59,557 nucleotides of DNA from Oscillospiraceae bacterium (GTDB taxonomy: Bacteria > Bacillota > Clostridia > Oscillospirales > Oscillospiraceae). Below, piece after piece: positions 53,461 to 59,557 of this stretch. The stretch is from contig CADCHN010000033.1 in the NCBI GenBank assembly GCA_902801295.1, positions 1-59,557 on the forward strand. Reading direction: 5' to 3'. The notes under the pieces were generated by a model. It made no database searches, was not told where the DNA came from, and saw only the letters and a list, made by a program, of their open reading frames with translations. The translations under genes and the position numbers were made by a program. Numbering within the stretch: position 1 is the stretch's first letter; each line of letters opens with the position of its first letter.

Positions 53461-54016
53461 ACACGATCACCTCCCTCTGCAGCGCCTCTTCGTAGCAATC
53501 CAGCACGCCGTTGGTAAAGTAGGAAATCGCTTCCGCTTTCTCCTGCTCTGTCCCATTGGAAAGCAAATCTGCCAGACCTACGATAAAATCGTACATCTGG
53601 CAGTTCTGTGCGTATTCCGTTGTGATAGGGTCGTCCATGCTCTGCGGTGCGGTCTCCCGTTTCTGCCGGTGCAGCCGGACCTCCAGATCCAGCAGCACAT
53701 CGTGGCAGCGCTTGGCCGGGTCGGGCGGCTTGGGCGGCGAAGGTGCGTCCGGAATGAATTCACCGTCACCGAAATCCTCGATCAGTTTCTCCGCCGCTTC
53801 TCTGAGCGTCAGCTGGAACAGCTTGGCGGTGAAGTCGATGACGTCTCCGTCCTCTCCGCAGCCGAAGCAATGAAACCGATCGTCTAGTTTCATGCTGGGG
53901 TTGTGATCGTCATGGAAGGGACATAGGGCCATCCCATAACGGTTTACCGTCAGCCCATAGTGTTCCGCCGCCTCGCGGGCTGTGACAAGGCTTTTCGCTT
54001 TTTCGTAGATTGTCAT
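53444..54016 (-). CDS. CHC2 zinc-finger primase-like protein
   Basis: This 190-residue protein has a DnaG-type zinc finger: YGMALCPFHDDHNPSMKLDDRFHCFGCGEDGDVIDFTAKLF. There is no Toprim core, so it is a primase N-terminal domain or a partner of the helicase that follows. The residues after 100 are proline-rich then helical, without a known family. TAGGAGGATT precedes the ATG at 54016. Confidence 0.85.
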   Translation of the reverse strand: MTIYEKAKSLVTAREAAEHYGLTVNRYGMALCPFHDDHNPSMKLDDRFHCFGCGEDGDVIDFTAKLFQLTLREAAEKLIEDFGDGEFIPDAPSPPKPPDPAKRCHDVLLDLEVRLHRQKRETAPQSMDDPITTEYAQNCQMYDFIVGLADLLSNGTEQEKAEAISYFTNGVLDCYEEALQREVIVYDDIF

Positions 54017-54146
54017 ATGCAATCCTCCTAATATTGAGTAGTAGGGACGATTTGTTTGTCCCTCCATGAATATTATGAGGAAAAAGCGAAAAAGCAGGCT
54101 AATGGCATGACAGGTCGATTTCAAAAAACATGACAGCGGGACACAA

Positions 54147-54177
54147 GTACGGATGGACGGATGATTTCAGTCGCTGC
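54147..54177. repeat. 31-bp inverted repeat, right copy, upstream of the primase gene
   Basis: Exact reverse complement of 52128-52158. It lies in the 275-base gap between the primase start and the antitoxin gene, upstream of both, which also suits a replication origin or a shared control region. Confidence 0.85.
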
Positions 54178-54234
54178 ACTTTTTTGAAAAGGCCGGGCAG
54201 ATAAGACCGCCCTTGAAGAGAATAAAAGTCCCTC

Positions 54235-54263
54235 TTGCGCATATGATAAAGTTGTGATAGAAT
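54235..54263 (+). promoter_or_regulatory. Promoter of the second toxin-antitoxin pair
   Basis: TTGCGC and TAGAAT are 17 bases apart and end 28 bases before the ATG. AAGGAGGGA is the ribosome site. Confidence 0.65.
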
Positions 54264-54291
54264 TCTGATAGGTAAAAAAGGAGGGATCAAG

Positions 54292-54564
54292 ATGATCAAT
54301 ATTCGTCCGGTATCCGATCTGAGGAACAAGTATCCGGAGATCGAGGAAGAAGTCATGAGCACCGGCGCGCCGGTCTTTCTCACAAAGAACGGTTACGGTT
54401 CTATGGTGGTCATGAGTCTGGAGCAGTATTCGGCTCTGACAGACGGCATTGAGCTGGCCTTGGATGAGGCAGATAAAGCCGCTGCCATGTCCGACGTGCG
54501 TTACACAGCCGATGAAGTGTTCAGCCGTGTGCGGAAAGGCGTTCATGGACAGAAGGCATTATGA
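54292..54564 (+). CDS. Phd/YefM-family antitoxin (second pair)
   Basis: This 90-residue protein begins MINIRPVSDLRNKYPEIEEEV and contains GAPVFLTKNGYGSMVVMSLEQY, the Phd/YefM DNA-binding domain. It is related to the antitoxin at 6225-6512 (shared NIRPVSDLRN and FLTKNG). It should neutralise the toxin encoded next and repress the operon. Confidence 0.88.
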   Translation: MINIRPVSDLRNKYPEIEEEVMSTGAPVFLTKNGYGSMVVMSLEQYSALTDGIELALDEADKAAAMSDVRYTADEVFSRVRKGVHGQKAL

Positions 54565-54859
54565 ACTGCGGATTCTTCCGCTGTTTGAGGAACAACTGAG
54601 GGAGACGGTCTTTTATATCTCTGAGCGGTTGAAAAACCCCATCGCCGCGGACAACTTCATTGACGCGGTCGAGGCCGCAATCTATGAACGCCTGCAAGCG
54701 CCGGAAGCTTTTCAGCCCTATCCATCCAAGCGGGACCGTGAACATACCTACTACGCGATTCCGGTAAAGAACTATTTCGTATTCTATGTTGTGATCGGAA
54801 ATGTCATGGAGGTTCGAGCGCTCGTATATAATCGGCGGGATCTATCAAAAATCATATAA
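54545..54859 (+). CDS. RelE/ParE-family toxin (second pair)
   Basis: This 104-residue protein reads YELRILPLFEEQLRETVFYISERL at the N-terminus and YYAIPVKNYFVFYVVIGNVMEVRALVYNRRDLSKII at the C-terminus, the RelE/ParE layout. The ATG at 54545 lies 20 bases inside the antitoxin gene. Its mode of action cannot be read from sequence. Confidence 0.85.
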   Translation: MDRRHYELRILPLFEEQLRETVFYISERLKNPIAADNFIDAVEAAIYERLQAPEAFQPYPSKRDREHTYYAIPVKNYFVFYVVIGNVMEVRALVYNRRDLSKII

Positions 54860-54874
54860 TCAATCGTAAAAGAG

Positions 54875-54936
54875 AACGGACTCAATATTGTTTGCGCTCG
54901 TACAGATGCGCAGATGATTGTGAGTCCGTTTTTTCA
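54875..54936 (+). terminator. Terminator of the second toxin-antitoxin pair
   Basis: AACGGACTCA pairs with TGAGTCCGTT across a 36-base loop, followed by TTTTTC. The remaining bases to 55133 show no gene. Confidence 0.65.
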
Positions 54937-55133
54937 TATATTTCGCAGAATGCCAAACTTTTTTTGAAATCCGACGAAGTCCTGTTGATCTCGGCGGATT
55001 TCGACTATTTCCGCATGAAAAATGGGCTTAATGATGGTGAAAAAAGTTGCTCCCAGAAAATACCAAGTCCGTTATTTGGGACACCTTTTATGAGATAATG
55101 TTTTTTGCCAGAGAAGAGAAAGGGGGTATTCCC

Positions 55134-56234
55134 ATGAAGATTGCCGAGCCCAATTTGCTGACACTGGACTATTGTCGTGACGAGGTCTCCTATCAGGGCA
55201 TCACGCTGCCCTCCGGCACCATCGGCTGTGCCGCGCTGAACATTCCGGATGATGTGATCGACAGGCTGAAACAGATCAGCCTGCCTCTGCTGGCGGCGGT
55301 TGAGGCTGTGAACAAGCTCCAGCTCAAACCGGAGCTGCTCGCGCCGTGCAGAGACAGCATCCTGCAAATGTTGGAGCTGCTGCAAAAAGAAAACACGTTT
55401 CCATTGCTGGATTATTCGTATTACCTCAAGCGCATCCCGGAGATCTTCACCGAGGAAAACATGAAAAAGGCGGAAGCCTACGTGAAGCTTGCCGCCATGA
55501 ATCTGCCTGCCGCCATGACCAATCAGCTCAAAAGCGGACTTGGGCTCACAAAAGTGATCGCGATCTGCGCACAGCTGCCGGATTCTCTTGTCATGTTCAA
55601 AGAAGGTCTTCTGCCCTTGGCGAAAGCTCTGCATGAAAGCGACCGCGCACCGGTGGACTATGCCACGGTGTTCGGAGAGTTTTTCCCGGAATCCCCAGAG
55701 TTCTCCCTCACTGATTTGGTCTGGATGTCGCTGGTCAATCTGTCCGTGCAGTATCTGAGCACAATCCTGCCAGGCAAGGACGATCCACAGATTGTAAAGA
55801 GGATTCATTATGTCTCCTTTGTAGGGATGCTTCGAGCCGATCTCTTCGAAGGGCTTTCTGTCGGCCATGCCCCACGGAAGTGCCCGATCTGCGGAAGATG
55901 GTTTTTGACCACCGACGCCCGGCATACGAAATACTGCGGTGGATTTGCACCCGGCGATCCGAAGGGCCGCACCTGCCGGCAGCTTGGGAATCTGCAAGGG
56001 CGGGAGAAGCGGGAGCTGGCGGACGATCATCCGCTGAAGGTGATCTATAACCGGCGCATGAACACGATCCAGGTTTACGTGCGCCGGGGCACATTGGATG
56101 AGGCAACAGCGGAAAAGATGAAGCGCCTTGCCAGGAACAAACTGGAGCGCGCCATTTCCGATGCCGCCTATGCCAACGGCAGCTATGCGGACGAGATGGA
56201 ACAGGACGCTCTTTTGACAGAGGCCACAAGTTGA
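55134..56234 (+). CDS. DUF6076-like zinc-finger protein of mobile elements
   Basis: This 366-residue protein is mostly helical and ends in a zinc-finger region with CPICGRWFLTTDARHTKYCGG and later GRTCRQLG, as in CGNR/DUF6076-type proteins common in clostridial mobile elements. The tail (EKRELADDHPLKVIYNRRMNTIQVYVRRGTL wording across the region) is basic and may bind nucleic acid. Function is unknown. AAAGGGGG precedes the ATG at 55134. The stop lies just before the sigma-like gene, so the two are an operon. Confidence 0.65.
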   Translation: MKIAEPNLLTLDYCRDEVSYQGITLPSGTIGCAALNIPDDVIDRLKQISLPLLAAVEAVNKLQLKPELLAPCRDSILQMLELLQKENTFPLLDYSYYLKRIPEIFTEENMKKAEAYVKLAAMNLPAAMTNQLKSGLGLTKVIAICAQLPDSLVMFKEGLLPLAKALHESDRAPVDYATVFGEFFPESPEFSLTDLVWMSLVNLSVQYLSTILPGKDDPQIVKRIHYVSFVGMLRADLFEGLSVGHAPRKCPICGRWFLTTDARHTKYCGGFAPGDPKGRTCRQLGNLQGREKRELADDHPLKVIYNRRMNTIQVYVRRGTLDEATAEKMKRLARNKLERAISDAAYANGSYADEMEQDALLTEATS

Positions 56235-56254
56235 AAGCGAATGGAGGTGAGACC

Positions 56255-57484
56255 GTGGCTGTCTATAGTAAGAGATATCCCTTCTGCGCCGAGGAAGGCA
56301 GCGGTCTCACGCTGCTGGAGGCGGAACGGGCTTTCCAGCTCTTGCCCGATCCGCCGAAGGTGGAGACCCTCAACGATTACATTGTGATGGCTGCCCACGG
56401 GGATGAAAACGGTTTTTCGTTCTTCCTTCATGTGTATGAGGAACGGCTCAACCGCCGCATTCGCGGTTTTCTTCTGCGAGAGGGTTTTCGGAATACCGAG
56501 CCGGATCGCCTGTTCGATTATAAGCTGGCCTGCGTGCAGGCCATGCTGGAGGTTTTGCCAGACTATGATCCCAACGGCGGTGCGAGCTTTCTGACCTTTG
56601 CGCATCATGACATTGAAAACGCCATGATCGGGCAGCGCAAAAATGAAGAGGGCGGCTCCTTCGCAAGTCTCGATGAATACAAGGCTGTCCGAAAAGCCGG
56701 AAGACTCTATCGTGAGAATCATGAGAAAACACGGGAAGCAGTCAAGGCCATTGCCGAGGCCGAGCACTGCAGAAGCCGAGCGGACTTCTATCCCCGCACT
56801 GAACGAGACGACGATGGAAATCTCTTTGAACGCGATTCCGACGTCAGCCACGACGATCATTGGGATTACGCATCTATCCTCTGGGGCTGGGTTCAAACCG
56901 AGTGGGTACAGGAAGCTTTTGAAACGCTCAGCTTTCGGGAACAGACACTTCTGGAGAAACGCAACGCAATCTGCATGACCTGCGGACGCGTCAGCGATTG
57001 GAGGAAGCGCGTCGGCTTTGAAGATCTTGCCGTGCTGTTTGAGGGAAGCAGAGCCAGCGGTGCGGAGCGTGCGTATCAGCGGGCACTGGAGAAGATGATG
57101 AAGCATCTGGCCGGGCACGAGGTCTTTCATGTTTTGCAATTGCGGCTGATCTCGCAGGAGAAGAAAAACAAAAAAATCTCCGCCGCAGTCTACTCGTATC
57201 GGGCAGACTACGACGGCGAATGGGGCGAGATCCGTTTTGACTTTTTGAAAAATGAGACGGAAATCATAAAGCTGGCAGACGGAGATTATGTCAGAAGCCA
57301 GCCTTTTGCAAAACGCGCGATCCAGGAGATCCGGGCAATCGAAAATGATAAGCTCCCGAAAAAGCTGACAGTCCCGTTCTTGTACGAGTGGGAAGCACCG
57401 CAGGCTGTGCGAGCGCGCACACTTTCCTGCAAAGCACCGCGTACCGACTCCGACCGAGGCATGATCGTTCGATGGGTGAATTAG
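56255..57484 (+). CDS. Sigma-70-like protein of a mobile element
   Basis: This 409-residue protein has a stretch like sigma region 2 (MAAHGDENGFSFFLHVYEERLNRRIRGFLLREGF, then CVQAMLEVLPDYDPNGGASFLTFAHHDIENAM) and one like region 4 (FETLSFREQTLLEKRNAICMTCG and FEDLAVLFEGSRASGAERAYQRALEKMMKHL). The insert between them and the C-terminal 90 residues have no match I know. It may be a divergent sigma factor or a protein derived from one. GGAGGTGAG decides for the GTG at 56255 over a TTG eight codons upstream that overlaps the previous stop. Confidence 0.6.
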   Translation: MAVYSKRYPFCAEEGSGLTLLEAERAFQLLPDPPKVETLNDYIVMAAHGDENGFSFFLHVYEERLNRRIRGFLLREGFRNTEPDRLFDYKLACVQAMLEVLPDYDPNGGASFLTFAHHDIENAMIGQRKNEEGGSFASLDEYKAVRKAGRLYRENHEKTREAVKAIAEAEHCRSRADFYPRTERDDDGNLFERDSDVSHDDHWDYASILWGWVQTEWVQEAFETLSFREQTLLEKRNAICMTCGRVSDWRKRVGFEDLAVLFEGSRASGAERAYQRALEKMMKHLAGHEVFHVLQLRLISQEKKNKKISAAVYSYRADYDGEWGEIRFDFLKNETEIIKLADGDYVRSQPFAKRAIQEIRAIENDKLPKKLTVPFLYEWEAPQAVRARTLSCKAPRTDSDRGMIVRWVN

Positions 57485-58158
57485 CAAAACGCGAGAAGAT
57501 GCTTTCATTTTGCAAGCACACCGAGCAAAAAACATGAACCATGCTTGCATTTTGAAAGTATCTTTTTTAGAAACTGCGCTGCGGCGGGACGGGGGATTTA
57601 TATACCTCTTGTTCCGCCGGAAGCGCGTGCTCCATTTCATTTCGCCCTTGCTTCCTTCATGAAAACTGCGGCCAAACTCTGCTCATCCCTTCGCAGTTTT
57701 TTGCCGCCGTTTTCGGCGGGTAAAGGTGTGCTGTCCGGGAAGGCGACATCACCCCTTTGCCCGCTTCGCGGAACAAAAGGTATAACACACTAGACCTTGC
57801 GAGCAAGATCGTGTGCCAAAGGCAGGCCTCCCGGCCCTCCTTTGGAAACCTCCCGGGTACCGGCAACAGCATTTCCTCGCGCGAGATCGAAATGCTTTCT
57901 GCCGGTATTCATTTTCCTCGTGTGTCACAAAAATGCAAAAACGGTATTTGCGATCCGTTTTTGTAAGCGAGAGATGGGTACTATTCAATAGATGCTTGTC
58001 AAAGATCATGTACAGGATATCAATCTTCCCACGAAGTTGACCCGCCAGCTTTTCAACCAATTACTCCAGATATTGTCTCTAAAGCGGTACTATTATTACT
58101 TCAAAGAATAGCAGGTTGGGCTGAAATATCTCAGGAATACCAAGGAACTATCATTGCC
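57485..58158. other. Gene-poor right end of the second element
   Basis: No gene is supported here. The first part holds an imperfect inverted repeat that ends in TTTTTT (57498-57569), the likely terminator of the sigma-like gene: GATGCTTTC and TGCAAGC on the left face GCTTGCA and GAAAGTATC on the right. Further on lie a CTTGCGAGCAAG palindrome (about 57797-57808) and an AT-rich open frame from 57967 to 58218 without a start codon (contains IVSKAVLLLLQRIAGWAEISQEY). The latter may be a fragment of a lost gene. It runs into the 3' end of purB. Confidence 0.4.
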
Positions 58159-59479
58159 TTAAACATCGAGAGTTGTTTCAGTAAGCACTGCAGCATTCAG
58201 CACAGGAAGAATACTTGAAAGGAAGGCCTCCACCTGTTGCTCACAGCGTCCAGTATAGTTACATGGCTCCAGAAGCGCTTCCAGTTCCGCCTCGCTCATG
58301 CCAAATTCCGGGCAGGCGGCAAGACGGGAGAGCAGATCGCAGTCGCCTCCGTCCTTCATCCGGGCTGTCGCCTCCATGGAGCAGCGGCGGATGAAGCTGC
58401 TGCCGGTCGCCGCCGCGTTTGACGGCTTCCATAAGCAGATTCTCCGTTGCAATGAAAGGCAGATATTCTCGCACGGTCTTGTCCACGATCTTCTCGTTCA
58501 CCCGCAGTCCCCCGCTTACATTCTGCAGCAGGCGCAAGACAGCGTCCGCGCAGAGAAAGCTCTCCGGCAGGGACAGACGGCGGTTGGCCGAGTCGTCCAA
58601 CGTGCGCTCAAGCCACTGGGCTGCAGCGGTAAGTGGGGCGTTTAAAGCCGCTGTCATCAGATAGCGAGCGCATGGGATTGCGTTTATAGGCCATGGCGGA
58701 GGAGCCGATCTGCTTTTCCTCAAAGGGCTCTTCCAGCTGGCGGTCATGCTGGAGAAGGCGGATGTCCTGCGCCATGCGGCAGGCGCTCTGGCCGATGGCG
58801 CTCAGGCAGTTGAGGATGCGGCTGTCTGTTTTGCGGGGGTAGGTCTGCCCGCAGACGGGAAAGCACTCCGTGAAATCAAACTCTGCGGCGATGCGGCGGT
58901 TGAGCTCGTCGATCTTCGTCTCGTCGCCCTCAAAGAGTTCGAGGAAGCTCGCCTCCGTGCCGGTCGTGCCGCGGCAGCCGAGAAAGCGCAGCGTCCCGAG
59001 CACGAAGTCCAGCTCCTCGAGATCGGACTGGAGATCCTGCATCCAGAGCGTCGCGCGTTTTCCGACCGTGACAAGCTGCGCGGGCTGATAATGGGTATAG
59101 CCCAGCGTCGGCGTGGCCTTGTAACGCTCCGCAAAGACAGCGAGGTTTTTCAGCACCTTGAGCAGTTCGCCTCGCAGATAGCGCAGCGGATGCCCGCCGC
59201 CGAGGGCGCGGCTTTTCCATAGGCGTAGACATGCGCCATCACGTCATGCCGCACCTCCTTTTCCCGCGCGGCGGCACAGGCAAAGTCGATATCCGTGATG
59301 TGCTCTTCCAGCTCCTTCACCTGCTCGGCGGTGATGGGCAGCCCCAGCTCGTGCTCTGCCCGCGCCAGGGCGACCCACAGCCCCCGCCAGGTCTCGATCC
59401 TTTTTTGCGGAGAGAACAGCTCCAGCATGAAAGCGGAGGCATAGCGCGAGGCGAGCGGGGATTCATAGCGATCGTTCAT
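58159..59479 (-). pseudogene. purB: Adenylosuccinate lyase, broken by three small deletions
   Basis: The ATG at 59479 (AAGGAAGG upstream) starts NDRYESPLASRYASAFMLELFSPQKRIETWRGLWVALARAE and reaches HDVMAHVYAYGKAAPSAAGI, then the frame breaks near 59188; the expected HLGATSCYVTDNTDL is missing. It resumes with LKNLAVFAERYKATPTLGYTHYQPAQ, GCRGTTGTEASFLELFEGD and SSAMAYKRNPMRS, breaks again near 58665 (the expected ERICSLA is missing), and once more near 58390 after GGDRQQLH (about 8 bases gone between two CAT repeats). The tail reads AALLEPCNYTGR wording (LEALLEPCNYTGRCEQQVEAFL). PurB makes fumarate in two steps of purine synthesis. Three frameshifts should abolish it, unless they are assembly errors. 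Confidence 0.85.
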
Positions 59480-59491
59480 AGGCGTCCTTCC

Positions 59492-59557
59492 TTATCGCAG
59501 AATGATGGCGTCGCGCTCGGGGCCGACCGAGACATAGCGGATCGGGCAGCCGACGCG
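59492..59557 (-). CDS. purA: Adenylosuccinate synthetase, C-terminal end (partial)
   Basis: The last 21 codons read RVGCPIRYVSVGPERDAIILR and stop, like the end of PurA (the VGPxR element). The gene continues beyond the window. It stands 12 bases before purB, so a purA-purB operon is likely; both enzymes make AMP from IMP. Confidence 0.65.
   Translation of the reverse strand, partial: RVGCPIRYVSVGPERDAIILR

Larger units (their letters stand above)
49200..58158. mobile_element. Decaying Tn916/Tn1549-like integrative mobilisable element
   Basis: Tn916-type Int and Xis genes lie at the left end, followed by a MobV relaxase, an XRE-like small protein, a primase-helicase module, a toxin-antitoxin pair, a DUF6076-like protein and a sigma-like protein. 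There are no type IV secretion genes, so it would need a helper to move. The integrase is frameshifted. The left end is placed near the GTAGTAAAA repeats; the right end is placed where purB similarity starts. Exact ends were not found. Confidence 0.75.

Noticed and set aside
57657..58060. Several short overlapping frames at the right end of the second element
   Set aside because: No ribosome sites, no recognised domains and mutually overlapping; treated as non-coding remnant.

Overview
The window looks like chromosomal DNA of a GC-rich, spore-forming anaerobic member of the Clostridia, most likely the Oscillospiraceae/Ruminococcaceae group. Reasons: a SpoIVB peptidase gene, a one-subunit pyruvate:ferredoxin oxidoreductase, AddAB instead of RecBCD, a dgt-dnaG-rpoD cluster, an Asp23 plus DAK2/DegV pair, and Tn916/Tn1549-like mobile genes typical of gut Clostridia. 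No rRNA, tRNA or CRISPR array was recognised. The species cannot be named from this sequence.

Layout. (1) 1-9256 is the right part of an AT-richer integrated element. It carries a free-standing Spo0A C-terminal domain protein, a cysteine-rich KTR protein, a substrate-binding lipoprotein beside a wrecked sigma factor and its membrane partner, MobC, a Phd/RelE toxin-antitoxin pair, a DnaQ-type exonuclease-BRCT protein with a small Cys-rich partner, and a truncated RepA_N initiator. Five odd-length palindromes and a pair of ~57-bp inverted repeats are scattered through it. Its junction with the chromosome lies inside the 3' end of spoIVB, which loses its normal C-terminus. (2) 9257-49109 is core chromosome: spoIVB, mscS, ruvX-folC, rpmG-secE-nusG-rplK-rplA, PFOR, asp23-fakA-like, a PhoB/PhoR-type two-component system, a D,D-carboxypeptidase, addB-addA, a TerB-AAA ATPase, dgt-dnaG-rpoD, an XRE membrane regulator, a KaiC-like/PEP-synthase-like fusion, an aquaporin, a marR-ABC-ABC operon, a PatB/MalY C-S lyase, and a low-molecular-weight tyrosine phosphatase fused to barstar. 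(3) About 49200-58158 is a second, smaller and decaying integrative element: Tn916-type Int (frameshifted) and Xis, a MobV relaxase, a CHC2 primase and SF3 helicase bracketed by 31-bp inverted repeats, a second Phd/RelE pair, a DUF6076-like zinc protein and a sigma-like protein. (4) 58159-59557 returns to chromosome: purB, broken by three small deletions, and the 3' end of purA.

How it fits together. The core genes are ordinary housekeeping: translation and transcription (L33, SecE, NusG, L11, L1, SigA), replication and repair (DnaG, Dgt, AddAB, RuvX), fermentative pyruvate oxidation, envelope maintenance and sporulation. The two elements look mobilisable rather than self-transmissible in the visible part, and both show decay. 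The most interesting points are the insertion into spoIVB by an element that itself carries a Spo0A-like domain, the LMW-PTP-barstar fusion, the KaiC-like/PEP-synthase-like fusion, the exonuclease-BRCT/Cys-rich pair, the two families of inverted repeats, and the recurring small deletions in the sigma gene, int and purB. The last could be real decay or an assembly fault.
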